From Celeribacter baekdonensis (GTDB lineage: Bacteria; Pseudomonadota; Alphaproteobacteria; Rhodobacterales; Rhodobacteraceae): 64,000 nt of DNA. The DNA lies in assembly GCF_900102315.1 (NCBI RefSeq), contig NZ_FNBL01000006.1, forward strand, positions 62,001 to 126,000. The letters run 5' to 3'. The notes beneath the pieces were generated by a model that saw only the letters and a program-made list of their open reading frames with translations, made no database searches and was not told the DNA's origin. Both the position numbers and the translations under genes were made by a program. Of this stretch, positions 1-8,643 are shown one piece after another (positions within the stretch are counted from its first letter, which is position 1; the number at the start of each line of letters is the position of its first letter).

Positions 1-1106
1 CCGACATTCGGATGATGCAGCGCCCGATTGGCCCGGTTGCGGTGTTTGGCGCGTCGAATTTCCCACTGGCCTTTTCGACTGCAGGCGGCGACACCGCGTC
101 GGCGCTGGCGGCGGGCTGTCCGGTTGTGGTCAAGGGCCACGACGCTCACCCCGGCACCGGCGAAATCATCGCCGAGGCGATCCACGCCGCGATCCAAAAA
201 TGCGGTGTGCATCCGGGCGTATTTTCACTGGTACAAGGCGGCTCGCGCGATGTCGGGGCGGCGCTTGTGCAGCATCCGCTCATCCGCGCCGTGGGCTTCA
301 CCGGTTCCTTGGGTGGCGGTCGTGCCTTGTTTGATCTCTGCGCCCGGCGTCCGGAACCGATCCCGTTCTTTGGCGAATTGGGCTCGGTCAATCCGATGTT
401 CCTTTTGCCAAACGCCATGTCGGCCCGCGCCGAGGCGCTTGGTGCAGGTTGGGCCGGATCGTTAACCATGGGCGCGGGGCAGTTTTGCACCAACCCCGGC
501 ATTTCCGTCGTCATCGACGGGCCTGACGCCGACACCTATATGGACGCCGCTGTCAAAGCCCTGTCTGCCACGGGTGCTCAAGTCATGCTTACCGATGGGA
601 TTGCCAAGGCCTACCGCTCTGGCCGTGACAAAATCGCCGCCACAAGCGGTGTGCAGGAGGTGCTGACCACGACCTGCGACCTGCGCAACGCCACCCCTTA
701 TCTTTTTGCCGCGACCGGGGCCGAATGGCTGGCCAATGAGGCTTTGGGCGAAGAGGTCTTTGGGCCGCTTGGGCTGATTGTTCGGGTGGCGGATGTGGAT
801 GAAATGCGTGCGGTGGCCAAATCGCTACAGGGTCAGTTGACCTGTACGCTGCACATGGATGCGGATGACGCCGATCTGGCACAGAGCCTTCTGCCGATCC
901 TCGAACGCAAAGCCGGGCGCATCCTCGCCAATGGCTTTCCAACCGGGGTCGAAGTCTGTGATGCGATGGTGCATGGCGGGCCTTACCCCGCGTCCACCAA
1001 TTTTGGCGCAACCTCTGTCGGCACCATGGCGATCCGCCGCTTCCTGCGTCCCGTCAGCTACCAAAACCTCCCAGAGGCCATCCTGCCGGGAGATCTTGTC
1101 GGGTGA
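1..1106 (+). CDS. Alpha-ketoglutaric semialdehyde (2,5-dioxovalerate) dehydrogenase, 5' truncated
   Basis: The reading frame is open from the first bases of the window (frame starting at base 3), so the N-terminus lies outside. The visible 364+ residues belong to the aldehyde dehydrogenase superfamily: a cofactor-binding segment GASNFPLAFST, the glutamate in FFGELGSVNP and the nucleophile cysteine in GAGQFCTNPG. This spelling matches the NADP-dependent subgroup that oxidises alpha-ketoglutaric semialdehyde in oxidative pentose and sugar-acid catabolism. Its stop codon overlaps the GTG start of the KDGal kinase gene, so it is the upstream member of a sugar-acid operon. The substrate is inferred from family resemblance and neighbours; another semialdehyde is possible. 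Confidence 0.85.
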   Translation, partial: DIRMMQRPIGPVAVFGASNFPLAFSTAGGDTASALAAGCPVVVKGHDAHPGTGEIIAEAIHAAIQKCGVHPGVFSLVQGGSRDVGAALVQHPLIRAVGFTGSLGGGRALFDLCARRPEPIPFFGELGSVNPMFLLPNAMSARAEALGAGWAGSLTMGAGQFCTNPGISVVIDGPDADTYMDAAVKALSATGAQVMLTDGIAKAYRSGRDKIAATSGVQEVLTTTCDLRNATPYLFAATGAEWLANEALGEEVFGPLGLIVRVADVDEMRAVAKSLQGQLTCTLHMDADDADLAQSLLPILERKAGRILANGFPTGVEVCDAMVHGGPYPASTNFGATSVGTMAIRRFLRPVSYQNLPEAILPGDLVG

Positions 1107-2026
1107 ACACTTGGGCAAACTGGATTGCCGTCGATTGGGGCACGTCGAACCTCAGGCTTTGGGCGATAGATACCCAAGGTCAGGTGAGGATCGAACGGGA
1201 CTCGGATCAGGGCATGGGGCGGTTGACGCCGAACCAGTTTGAGGCGGTGCTCCTGACCCTTTGCGAGGGGTTGCTTGATCCTGCGCGCACGACCCCTGTG
1301 CTGATCTGTGGCATGGCGGGCGCGAGACAAGGCTGGGCCGAAGCGCCGTATCTGTCGGTTCCCGTAGCTTTGAGTGCGCTCGGGGCCGGGGGCATCACCC
1401 CTTTGGTCACATCGCCCTTGATCGCCGTGCGCATCCTTCCGGGCCTGTCCCAAGCCACGCCCGCCGATGTGATGCGTGGTGAAGAGACCCAAATCGCCGG
1501 GTTCGCGGCCCTTCATCCCGAGTTTGACGGCACCCTTTGCCTGCCCGGCACCCACAGCAAATGGGTGTCTTTGGCGCAGGGCAGCGTAAGCGGCTTTCGC
1601 ACCGTCATGACGGGCGAGATGTTTGCGCTTTTGTCCGAACACTCCGTGTTGCGGCACAGTGTTGGCCGCGACCTTGCCGGGGATGACTTGGATGAGATCG
1701 CGTTCATTGAAGGCGTGCGACAGGCTTGGCGCGCGCCCGATGCGACTTTTGCCACGCTGTTCGCCCTGCGCGCCGAAAGCCTTTTGTACGCCACGCCCCC
1801 CGCGACGCTGCGCGCACGGCTGTCCGGGCTTTTGATCGGCATGGAACTGGCCGCGACCCGCGATTTTTGGGAGGGGCAAAAGGTGGCTTTGATCGGTGCC
1901 GGGTCCTTGACCGCGCTTTACGCGCGCGCCCTTTCCGAGATTGGTGCTGTGCCGCAAATTGAGGATGGGCGTGATCTTGCCCTGCGCGGATTATGCGCCG
2001 CTTACCCACATATGTTTGAGCCATAA
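1103..2026 (+). CDS. dgoK: 2-dehydro-3-deoxygalactonokinase
   Basis: A 307-residue sugar-acid kinase that phosphorylates 2-keto-3-deoxygalactonate to the 6-phospho form in the cytoplasm, the second-last step of the De Ley-Doudoroff galactonate route. The N-terminal phosphate-binding motif IAVDWGTSNLRLW and the LCLPGTHSKWV segment near residue 145 are characteristic of DgoK. The start is GTG at 1103, which shares GTGA with the stop of the preceding dehydrogenase. The next gene is the matching aldolase, nine bases downstream, so function and context agree. Confidence 0.93.
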   Translation: MNTWANWIAVDWGTSNLRLWAIDTQGQVRIERDSDQGMGRLTPNQFEAVLLTLCEGLLDPARTTPVLICGMAGARQGWAEAPYLSVPVALSALGAGGITPLVTSPLIAVRILPGLSQATPADVMRGEETQIAGFAALHPEFDGTLCLPGTHSKWVSLAQGSVSGFRTVMTGEMFALLSEHSVLRHSVGRDLAGDDLDEIAFIEGVRQAWRAPDATFATLFALRAESLLYATPPATLRARLSGLLIGMELAATRDFWEGQKVALIGAGSLTALYARALSEIGAVPQIEDGRDLALRGLCAAYPHMFEP

Positions 2027-2035
2027 GGACATCGC

Positions 2036-2644
2036 ATGACACGCAACATCATCGCCATTTTGCGCGGCATCACCCCAGATGAGGCGGTGCCCATCGCCGA
2101 AGCGCTGATCGCTGAGGGCGTCACCAAGATCGAGGTGCCGTTGAATTCGCCGAACCCGTTTGCCTCAATTGCCGCCATGGTCAAACTCTGCGGCACGCGG
2201 GCGGTGATCGGTGCCGGGACCGTGCTTGAGACTGCTCAGGTGGCGCAGCTCAAAACCATCGGTGCGCAACTCGTCGTGTCGCCCAACATGGACCCCGAGG
2301 TGATCCAAGCGACGAAAGCCGCCGGGATGCTGTCCTATCCCGGCGTGATGACACCGTCGGAATGTTTTGCCGCACTCAAAGCCGGAGCGGATGGATTGAA
2401 ACTTTTCCCCGGCGCGCTTTTGGGGCCTGAAGGGTTGAAAGCCATCCGCGCCGTCTTGCCCGCGGGCACCGAAGTGCTTTGCGTCGGAGGCGCCGCGCCG
2501 GATAATTTTGCCGAATGGGCGGCGGCCAGCGTCGATGGGTTTGGCATCGGATCGGCGATTTACAAACCGGGCGACAGTGTCGATGTGGTCCGCGACAAGG
2601 CGCGCAGCATTGTCGCCGCTTATGACGCGGTGTTTGGCCAATGA
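2036..2644 (+). CDS. dgoA: 2-dehydro-3-deoxy-6-phosphogalactonate aldolase
   Basis: A 202-residue class I aldolase of the KDPG/KDPGal family that cleaves 2-keto-3-deoxy-6-phosphogalactonate to pyruvate and glyceraldehyde 3-phosphate. The sequence has the family order: [10 protein letters not shown] at the N-terminus, the glutamate in [14 protein letters not shown], and the Schiff-base lysine in GLKLFPG. An AAGGA ribosome-binding site lies just before the ATG. It follows dgoK and its stop overlaps the ATG of the lactonase gene (ATGA), so the kinase, aldolase and lactonase are translated from one message. Confidence 0.94.
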   Translation: MTRNIIAILRGITPDEAVPIAEALIAEGVTKIEVPLNSPNPFASIAAMVKLCGTRAVIGAGTVLETAQVAQLKTIGAQLVVSPNMDPEVIQATKAAGMLSYPGVMTPSECFAALKAGADGLKLFPGALLGPEGLKAIRAVLPAGTEVLCVGGAAPDNFAEWAAASVDGFGIGSAIYKPGDSVDVVRDKARSIVAAYDAVFGQ

Positions 2645-3489
2645 ATGCGCAGGTTTTTGATCCCCGCCCATGTGTTTTGGGCGAAGGGCCACTGTGGCAC
2701 CCGCTGCGCCAAGAGCTTTTTTGGTTCGACATCATCGCATGCCGCCTGTTGTCCCGTCAGGGCGAGACCACGCGGATGTGGCAGTTTGACGAACATCATT
2801 CGGCGGCGGGTTGGGTCGATCATGACACGCTTTTGATCGCCTCGGAGACGGGCCTTTGGCGGTTTGACATTGCAACCGGACGGCGCGATTTGGTTGCGCC
2901 TTTGGAGGCGGATCGTTCCGAAACGCGATCGAACGATGGCCGCGCCGACCGGCAGGGCGGGTTTTGGATTGGCACCATGGGCAAGCGCGCCGAACCCGGT
3001 CTGGGGGCTATTTATCGCTATTACAAAGGCGAGATTGTGCGGTTGTTTGACGGGCTGACCATCCCCAACGCCATCTGTTTCGCTCCCAATGGGCGCATTG
3101 CCTATTTCGCCTGTACCAAGACCGGACAGATCAACCGTCAGGCGCTCGATGCCTCCGGCTGGCCCATCGGCGCATCTGAGGTGTTTCTTGACCTGCGCGA
3201 CGCGGGATTGAACCCCGATGGTGCGGTGGTGGATGCCGAGGGCGGGATTTGGAATGCACAATGGGGGGCGGGCCGCGTGGCGCGGTATTTGCCGGATGGC
3301 TCGTTTGATCGCGCCATATCGGTTGGCGGGGCTCATAGCTCCTGTCCGGCCTTTGGCGGCGCGGATTTGACCACGCTGTTTGTGACGACCGCGCGCGAAG
3401 ACATCCTGATGCCGGATGCGGCGCAAGGGGTGGTTTATGCCTGTGACGCGGGTATGACAGGATTACAGGAGCCACAAATTATCCTGTAA
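2641..3489 (+). CDS. SMP-30/gluconolactonase family sugar lactonase
   Basis: A 282-residue six-bladed beta-propeller of the SMP-30/LRE family that opens a sugar lactone to the aldonic acid using a bound divalent cation. The early glutamate in LGEGPLWHP, the segment [19 protein letters not shown] and [10 protein letters not shown], and the late [12 protein letters not shown] are the metal-binding and substrate-loop signatures. The ATG overlaps the dgoA stop. With the kinase and aldolase it would supply galactonate (or an epimer) from the lactone made by a sugar dehydrogenase that is not in the window. Specificity for galactono- versus arabino- or glucono-lactone cannot be read from sequence. 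Confidence 0.9.
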   Translation: MNAQVFDPRPCVLGEGPLWHPLRQELFWFDIIACRLLSRQGETTRMWQFDEHHSAAGWVDHDTLLIASETGLWRFDIATGRRDLVAPLEADRSETRSNDGRADRQGGFWIGTMGKRAEPGLGAIYRYYKGEIVRLFDGLTIPNAICFAPNGRIAYFACTKTGQINRQALDASGWPIGASEVFLDLRDAGLNPDGAVVDAEGGIWNAQWGAGRVARYLPDGSFDRAISVGGAHSSCPAFGGADLTTLFVTTAREDILMPDAAQGVVYACDAGMTGLQEPQIIL

Positions 3490-3494
3490 GGGTC

Positions 3495-3824
3495 TTATGA
3501 TGCGCCCAAGCTCTCCAAAATCCGCGTATGTACATCCGCCGGTAGCGCCTGAATGGCGCGTTCAATGGCAAGGCGTTCTTGGTGAGCGGTATGGAGTTGA
3601 TCAATCAGCGAAATCACCACGCCCAAGGCCGTTTCATCCAGATCCAAATCAAACGACAGATCGCACAGCAATTCCAACCGGGCGATGTCGATCCGCCGAA
3701 ACACATAGCCCGTCTCACTCCGATCCGGTCGCACAAACTCGGCCTCGATGAAGCGGACAAGTTGGTCCCGGCTCAATCGGGTGATTGTGGTGATCACCTC
3801 CTCTTCAGAAAAATGTTCAATCAT
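3495..3824 (-). CDS. cbpM: CbpM-type chaperone modulator
   Basis: A 109-residue MerR-like modulator, the size of E. coli CbpM, which binds the J-domain of CbpA and blocks its co-chaperone and DNA-binding activity. An N-terminal EEEVITTITRLSRDQLVRFIE helix-turn-helix segment is followed by GYVFRRIDIARLELLCDL and a C-terminal helical region. Its start overlaps the stop of the J-protein gene by four bases, the usual cbpA-cbpM arrangement. It converges on the sugar-acid operon with only five bases between stops. Function is inferred from family and gene order. Confidence 0.85.
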   Translation of the reverse strand: MIEHFSEEEVITTITRLSRDQLVRFIEAEFVRPDRSETGYVFRRIDIARLELLCDLSFDLDLDETALGVVISLIDQLHTAHQERLAIERAIQALPADVHTRILESLGAS

Positions 3825-4768
3825 GAGTGGCCCCCCTTCATCAGATCAATCCGAGGATCAAAAGTGTTTTTGCCGCGCCGCGCCGTCAGGAAGTCCCGCA
3901 AATCGGCATCAACCTCGGGCGGGACGACGATTTTAAGCTCGACCTTTTGATCGCCTTTCTCTTTGGCCCCAGCGCGTTCAACACCACGGCCTCTCAACCG
4001 CAGAATGCGCCCCGAACTGCTGCCGGGAGGAACGGTCAAATCCACGGGTCCGTGGATCGTTGGCGCGCTGACTTTGCCGCCCAAAAGGGCCTCTTCAATG
4101 GTGATCGGTAGCGTCAGGAGAATGTCATCTCCGTCGCGGTGAAACACCGGATGCGAGCGCACGGACACGGTGATCAACGCATCTCCGGCGGGGCCTTGCC
4201 CAAATCCGGGCGCGCCCTTACCACGCAGGCGCAAGGTTTGGCCATCCATCGTGCCTTTGGGAATACTCACCGAAAGGGCCTGACCGTCCGGTAAGGTGAT
4301 GCGCGTTTTCGTGCCCAACACGGCCTCCAGGAACGGCACCTCAAGGCTATAGCGCAGGTCCGCGCCGCGCGCAGAGGCCCCTTGCGCGCCAAACCCGCCG
4401 CCGCCGGATTGCCGCGCACGGTTGCGCAGGATTTCGGCGAAAATATCGGCCGGGTCGGACTGCGCGCCAAAGCCGCTCCGTTGCCGATAGGTATTGTCAG
4501 AGGTGTCCGCAAAATCGCGGTAATATTGGCGCGGGGGCCGCTCCGCCCCCTGTGCATCAATCTCGCCCGCATCATAGCGCGCGCGGGTTTCGGGCTTTTT
4601 CAAAAGATCATAAGCCGTCCCAATCGCTTTAAACCGATCTTCTGCACCGGGATCATCCGGGTGCAGGTCAGGGTGGCTGGTGCGCACCAGTTTGCGGTAG
4701 GCTTTTTTGATCTCATCTGCGGTTGCCGACTTGGTGAGACCTAACACTTTGTAGGGATCATCGGGCAT
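3821..4768 (-). CDS. cbpA: DnaJ-family co-chaperone CbpA (curved DNA-binding protein type)
   Basis: A 315-residue class II J-protein. Residues 1-70 are a J-domain with the HPD motif (TSHPDLHPDD) that stimulates the DnaK ATPase. A glycine-rich linker (around 90-125) follows, then the two-barrel DnaJ C-terminal substrate-binding domain with no cysteine zinc finger, which separates it from DnaJ itself. The C-terminus is typical (LKIVVPPEVDADLRDFL). AAGGA precedes the ATG. It is the first gene of a two-gene operon with cbpM, consistent with a stress or stationary-phase chaperone. Confidence 0.9.
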   Translation of the reverse strand: MPDDPYKVLGLTKSATADEIKKAYRKLVRTSHPDLHPDDPGAEDRFKAIGTAYDLLKKPETRARYDAGEIDAQGAERPPRQYYRDFADTSDNTYRQRSGFGAQSDPADIFAEILRNRARQSGGGGFGAQGASARGADLRYSLEVPFLEAVLGTKTRITLPDGQALSVSIPKGTMDGQTLRLRGKGAPGFGQGPAGDALITVSVRSHPVFHRDGDDILLTLPITIEEALLGGKVSAPTIHGPVDLTVPPGSSSGRILRLRGRGVERAGAKEKGDQKVELKIVVPPEVDADLRDFLTARRGKNTFDPRIDLMKGGHS

Positions 4769-4823
4769 CTGGGTTCCTTATCGACCATTGTGGCGTCATG
4801 ATAGCGCGGTCCCGTAAAAATGC

Positions 4824-5228
4824 TTACTCATCTGCCTTGCGATTCGCCAGATATCTGGCCAATACGAACGCCGCCGTGAAAGCCACGAGCGACGGTAGGG
4901 TTTCGATGTCAGGGTCTGACGGCGCAGGTTTGAGCGCGCGGTGTGGGGCAGGCTGCGGATCTGGCGTTTTGGTCCGTTCGAGGCGAGCCTGATGGGCGGA
5001 CAGCGCCAAAACGACGGCCGCACAGACGATCAAACCGAGCCCCATCACAAGAGATGCCATGCGTGGGCCGACCTCTGCGCTCAACGTCATATAGGCCCAA
5101 AGCAACACGAAGCAAACGCCCACACCCGCTGTCAGACCAGCGATCACAACCGCCAGTGCTGACCAAAGAAGCTTGCGCGCGCCATCTTTGACGTCACGCT
5201 CCGCGCGGTGCAAAAGAGAGCTGAACAT
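4824..5228 (-). CDS. YqjE-like / phage_holin_3_6 family small membrane protein
   Basis: A 134-residue inner-membrane protein. Two hydrophobic segments are visible (about residues 23-47 and 58-78), followed by a proline-rich soluble stretch and a short hydrophobic C-terminal segment (LPSLVAFTAAFVLARYLA). The layout fits the YqjE/putative actinobacterial holin family. Its start follows the stop of the DUF883 gene by only five bases, matching the yqjD-yqjE order of enterobacteria. The role is unknown; the name holin is a family label, and no phage genes are nearby. Confidence 0.7.
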   Translation of the reverse strand: MFSSLLHRAERDVKDGARKLLWSALAVVIAGLTAGVGVCFVLLWAYMTLSAEVGPRMASLVMGLGLIVCAAVVLALSAHQARLERTKTPDPQPAPHRALKPAPSDPDIETLPSLVAFTAAFVLARYLANRKADE

Positions 5229-5233
5229 TGATC

Positions 5234-5545
5234 TTAACGCCGCGACAGGGCGCCAATCACCAGCCCGGCAAGCGCGGCAAGGCCAATGGCCATAAAGGGA
5301 TGTGTGGCGACCGATGTTTCAAGCTGCTCCTCTGCGCTGCGGCCTTTGCGTTCGACATATTTTTGTGCTTCATCAAAGCCTTCGGCAATATCAGCGCCCA
5401 TGTCGCGCCCTTGCTTTGTTGCCGTTGCGCCGACTGATTTTGCAAGCTTTGCAATATCTTCGCGCAAAACGGCCAATTGCTTGGTCAGTTCTTCGAAATC
5501 ATTGGCAACAGAGGCAGCATCGGGGGTGTTGGTTTCACTTTTCAT
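5234..5545 (-). CDS. DUF883 (ElaB/YqjD-type) membrane-anchored protein
   Basis: A 103-residue protein with a long amphipathic helix (residues 15-75, EELTKQLAVLREDIAKLAKS) and a single C-terminal membrane helix ending in a basic tail (GLAALAGLVIGALSRR). This is the DUF883/ElaB/YqjD architecture; E. coli YqjD is an inner-membrane protein that binds stationary-phase ribosomes. The gene is first in an operon with the YqjE-like gene, and the cbpA-cbpM stress pair follows on the same strand. Ribosome tethering here is an inference from the family. Confidence 0.8.
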   Translation of the reverse strand: MKSETNTPDAASVANDFEELTKQLAVLREDIAKLAKSVGATATKQGRDMGADIAEGFDEAQKYVERKGRSAEEQLETSVATHPFMAIGLAALAGLVIGALSRR

Positions 5546-6001
5546 CGAAAACTCCTTTGGAGATATTGGACCGGGAGGAAGGGAAAGGCAGAGGCAAACG
5601 TCTCGACGGCCTGCACGGTGCTTTGACCTTGGAAGGACACATCGGAGCTGTCAACCGCAGCCCCGGTATTGTGAACACGTTGGTCGCGGTCGTGACGACG
5701 CTCTCTTTTGGCCTCCCGAGTACGGATGTGCACTGATCGGGGTTAGCGCGAGAGGCGCAAAAAAGGGGCAATAGACGCGAAGTCAAATTTTGGCCCAAAT
5801 GGAGCGGGGCTTATGGCTTTCCTCTCCTGTCCGGGGCGCAGATCCCGATATGGAAAGATACGCCTTAATACGCCTTAATACGCCTTATCAGAGCATGGCC
5901 ATCAGACTGCGCAACTCGTTGAAACAAGATGTCGCCTTTTGGCGTAGGTCAACGCGTATGGTAAGCCGTTTCTCGGTCAACCGGACCTGTTTCTTACCAC
6001 G
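5546..6001. other. 456-base intergenic region between DUF883 gene and nirV
   Basis: No convincing gene is visible. Short open frames here have no ribosome-binding site or recognisable domain. It holds a perfect 10-base triple repeat (5858-5887). On the minus strand, the frame of nirV stays open after its TGA for 37 more codons (5891-6001), encoding a basic, plausible-looking peptide tail (KKQVRLTEKRLTIRVDLR) up to a second TGA at 5888-5890. The promoter of the DUF883 operon should also be here, but I could not identify it. Confidence 0.5.
5858..5887. repeat. Three tandem copies of a 10-base unit
   Basis: The unit ATACGCCTTA occurs three times head to tail, exactly 10 bases apart, about one helical turn. 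It sits 115 bases beyond the 3' end of nirV, in otherwise non-repetitive sequence. It could be slippage or a phased protein-binding site; no function is assignable. Confidence 0.9.
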
Positions 6002-6763
6002 TCACACACCACCGCCCTTTATTTCCTTGTTTGTCACCAATCGCAGTCCGAGATGGGCAGGCGGGCTGCCGACAGCGCAGCCGCCGCGGGCCGGGTCGCG
6101 GACCAGAAACGGGATCGCGGCAACATGTTCGCCGCCGGCAAAAAAGGCCGGGCAACGATCGCGGTCGATGATGCCTCCACCGTCACCGGCAAAGCAATCG
6201 TCAGTCCATTCCCACACGGAGCCATCAAGATCGACAATGCCCTCGGGGCTGACGGAAAAACTGCCTTGTCGCACCAGACGCCGCGGCGCGAGGCCTTCGA
6301 TCAGATAGCTGGAAGCCCAGCTCAACGCTGGATCTGTGAAGATCGGGTCCGGCTCTTCGGGCAAAACATCTTTGGCCATGAAATCCCATTCCTCTGCCGT
6401 CGGCAGTCTGAAGGGATGACGCGCATGACGGTTGATCCAGTCCAGGTACTGGTTGACGTCTACGAAATTCAGCCCGGTGGCCGGAAGGAACACGGGGTCT
6501 TCATGTGCAGGCGCGCGCAGTTCCAGATCACAGGCGCCATCGGCGTGACACTGATTCCATTCGGCCACAGTCACTTCGAATTTCTGCACGAAAATCTTAT
6601 GGTCGTCGGACAGCACGACCGCCTGTTCGGCCATCTCGGGCACATAGGACCAGTCGGGGCCGCGCAGCATCCACCACGCGCCCCCGACGAGCGTGACCGT
6701 CACCATACCTGCCACGATCCTTGGAAGGGACGCAAAGATCACATCAGATACGGAAACGGTCAT
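6002..6763 (-). CDS. nirV: NirV, formylglycine-generating-enzyme-like protein linked to nitrite reductase
   Basis: A 253-residue protein of the FGE-sulfatase/SUMF1 fold. A single N-terminal membrane segment (about residues 12-32) would hold the domain in the periplasm. FGE-like signatures include FEVTVAEWNQC, FRLPTAEEWDFMA, DLDGSVWEWTDDC and the terminal HLGLRLV. It starts 16 bases after the nirK stop, in the nirK-nirV order common in denitrifiers. NirV is associated with copper nitrite reductase, but its biochemical role is unsettled. It is not expected to be a true formylglycine enzyme, since no sulfatase is near. Confidence 0.88.
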   Translation of the reverse strand: MTVSVSDVIFASLPRIVAGMVTVTLVGGAWWMLRGPDWSYVPEMAEQAVVLSDDHKIFVQKFEVTVAEWNQCHADGACDLELRAPAHEDPVFLPATGLNFVDVNQYLDWINRHARHPFRLPTAEEWDFMAKDVLPEEPDPIFTDPALSWASSYLIEGLAPRRLVRQGSFSVSPEGIVDLDGSVWEWTDDCFAGDGGGIIDRDRCPAFFAGGEHVAAIPFLVRDPARGGCAVGSPPAHLGLRLVTNKEIKGGGV

Positions 6764-6778
6764 TGGTTTGGCCCCTCC

Positions 6779-7999
6779 TTAGGCTTCAATACTCTTCGGA
6801 GCGACGACTTGTTCCATCAGGGCGTTGTTCCATTCGCCTTCGACGACGAAATGCGCGGTGGCACCAAGAAGAGCCGCCTCAATGAGGTTGTGGTTCACAT
6901 AGGCGTAAACCCCCGGCTGTTCGAACGTATAGAGCGCCGCCCCGGCTGAGCCGCCCCGGATGAACCAGCTTTCAAGACCTGTCTGAGGGGCGTCAGAGAA
7001 GGACCCGGCTTCCCAGACATGGTTGCCATGGCCGCCAATAAGGTGTGGACGGGTGTCGCGGTTGGCCTGATTGTGGATCATCAAGACGGTTTCTCCGACC
7101 TTGGCCTTCAGCGCGTTCTCACCTGTCAGCGCTCCAACAGAGCCGTTAAACACGGAATGGGTCGGGGTCAGCGTGCGCATGGCATCAATGCTGTCGGCGT
7201 AGTCTTCGCCGGCTGTCTCATATGTCTTGTAGTCGCCATTTTCGTCGAGTGGCAGGTAGAAATCCTGTTCGCCGATATAGGCGATGTGGTCGTATGTGAG
7301 CGCGTTGCCATCGCGGTCTTTCAACCCATCTCGCGGCAACACCATCACCGCACCGTTCATCCCATGGGTGACGTGATAGGGGATCATCGCCCCGCCCGGT
7401 GCACAGTGATAGGTGAACACGCCCGGTTTGGTGGCTTTCCAACGCAACACGGTTTCCTCGCCGGGGAAGACATGGGTCAACCCGCCGCCGCCCAAGGCAC
7501 CTGTGGAGGCGTGGAAGTCGATGTTATGTTCCATCATCGAATCCACCGGGTTGCGCAGGGTCAGTTCGACATAATCACCCTCATGCACGATGACCAGCGG
7601 ACCGGGGACGGAACCGTTGTAGGTGAGTGCCCAAATTTCGGCACCCGTGTCCTCATCCACTGTCAACAGCACCTCTTTTGTATCCATGGTGATTTCGACG
7701 ATTTTGGGGCCGCTGGTTGCCACCTGTTCGTGGACCGGGGCAAAGGGTGGCGCGACAAGGTCCTGTTTCACGCGGGTGTATCCCGACAGGTCCACTTTCG
7801 GCGCGACGGCCTGAGCCTGAGCTTCGGCCTGAATGAACTGAGGCGCGGCGGCGCGTGGGGCGGCCAGAGGCGCGGATTTGTGCACCGGTGTCGCCAGAGC
7901 GGCACCGCCAACAGCGGCCGCGGCACCGGCAAGAAGAGAGCCGCGCAGCACATTGCGACGATTGGTTTTCACGAGGCCGGGGTTGATATATGTGGTCAT
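6779..7999 (-). CDS. nirK: Copper-containing nitrite reductase (NO-forming)
   Basis: A 406-residue periplasmic enzyme reducing nitrite to nitric oxide. A twin-arginine signal ([18 protein letters not shown]) ends near residue 36. Two cupredoxin domains follow. Copper ligands are visible as H158 and H163 ([19 protein letters not shown]), H198-C199 ([14 protein letters not shown]), H209 and M214. The catalytic aspartate is D161, and the later histidines are in TPTHSVFNG and [13 protein letters not shown]. The ATG at 7999 is preferred because GGAGGG lies five bases upstream; a TTG at 8011 would put the ribosome site inside the gene. It is flanked by pseudoazurin upstream and nirV downstream. Confidence 0.97.
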   Translation of the reverse strand: MTTYINPGLVKTNRRNVLRGSLLAGAAAAVGGAALATPVHKSAPLAAPRAAAPQFIQAEAQAQAVAPKVDLSGYTRVKQDLVAPPFAPVHEQVATSGPKIVEITMDTKEVLLTVDEDTGAEIWALTYNGSVPGPLVIVHEGDYVELTLRNPVDSMMEHNIDFHASTGALGGGGLTHVFPGEETVLRWKATKPGVFTYHCAPGGAMIPYHVTHGMNGAVMVLPRDGLKDRDGNALTYDHIAYIGEQDFYLPLDENGDYKTYETAGEDYADSIDAMRTLTPTHSVFNGSVGALTGENALKAKVGETVLMIHNQANRDTRPHLIGGHGNHVWEAGSFSDAPQTGLESWFIRGGSAGAALYTFEQPGVYAYVNHNLIEAALLGATAHFVVEGEWNNALMEQVVAPKSIEA

Positions 8000-8069
8000 G
8001 AGACCCTCCAAGATTTTTATGGATTGTTGTGTCTTGTGCGTTGGGCCTTAATTTTGTTCACGGCAATGT

Positions 8070-8498
8070 TCAGAGTTTGCCGAGTTGTGTCTCAAAGCGT
8101 TCCTTGGCCTTTTTCGGCAAACGCCCGGCAAGGAAATCATCAGGTGCGGCGGCATCGCCGACTTTGATCGTCATCACCATGCCCATCGCGAAATGCGGAT
8201 TGCATTTGACGGCATAGACACCTTCGGCATCGAAGGTCACATCGAGTTCCTGGTTGATCTTACCTTTGAAGGCCTCGGCTCCGGCAGGGATCATGCCATC
8301 GACGCTTTCGGCATTATGGGCTTTGTCCGTGGGAATGAATTTGACGGTATCACCGGGCGCGATCTGCACGAGGTCGGGTTCAAAAACCATTGTGCCATTG
8401 TCGCTCTTGTTGAGCATATGCACTTCGAACACCTCCGCGTTGGCTACGCTGCCAAGCAAAGCGGCGAGAGCCAGTCCAGAAATCAGGGTACGAAACAT
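8070..8498 (-). CDS. Pseudoazurin (periplasmic blue-copper electron donor)
   Basis: A 142-residue secreted cupredoxin. Residues 1-20 form a Sec signal peptide ending in SVANA. The mature part starts EVFEVHMLNKSDNGTMVFEP. Type 1 copper ligands are the histidine of DKAHNAESVDG and the cysteine, histidine and methionine of KCNPHFAMGM. Pseudoazurin carries electrons from the cytochrome bc1 pool to NirK, and the gene lies 70 bases upstream of nirK on the same strand. The start at 8498 follows AAAGGACAG and begins the signal peptide; a longer upstream extension is rejected. An Fnr-like operator lies about 62 bases upstream. Confidence 0.96.
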   Translation of the reverse strand: MFRTLISGLALAALLGSVANAEVFEVHMLNKSDNGTMVFEPDLVQIAPGDTVKFIPTDKAHNAESVDGMIPAGAEAFKGKINQELDVTFDAEGVYAVKCNPHFAMGMVMTIKVGDAAAPDDFLAGRLPKKAKERFETQLGKL

Positions 8499-8555
8499 TG
8501 TCTGTCCTTTCGGTTGATTTGTTTTCGGCTTATTTATAGACCCGCCTCCAAGGCG

Positions 8556-8577
8556 AAGTTTGCGGTGGCACAAACTT
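8556..8577. promoter_or_regulatory. NnrR/Fnr-type operator between pseudoazurin and nnrR
   Basis: A perfect inverted repeat: AAGTTTG at 8556-8562 and CAAACTT at 8571-8577 with an eight-base spacer. Its core TTGCG-GTGG-CACAA (8560-8573) fits the Crp/Fnr-family pattern TTG-N8-CAA used by NnrR and Dnr regulators. It lies about 62 bases before the pseudoazurin ATG and 71 bases before the regulator ATG, so one site could serve both directions. Confidence 0.8.
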
Positions 8578-8643
8578 CTCATCGTTTCTCCCATGCGATA
8601 CGCATCTATTGGACGCCGCGCTCTAACGTGTTTAGAAAGAACA

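Noticed and set aside
4824-5545. Phage remnant suggested by the holin family name
   Set aside because: The pair is the common yqjD/yqjE-type cellular operon and no other phage gene or attachment site is near.
5535-5798. 87-codon minus-strand frame in the intergenic region
   Set aside because: No ribosome-binding site, low-complexity proline/serine/arginine content and overlap with the DUF883 gene start; treated as noncoding.
8011-8498. Longer N-termini for nirK (TTG at 8011) and pseudoazurin (frame up to 8660)
   Set aside because: The nirK ribosome site would fall inside the longer form, and the pseudoazurin extension crosses the divergent operator; both signal peptides start at the shorter ATGs.
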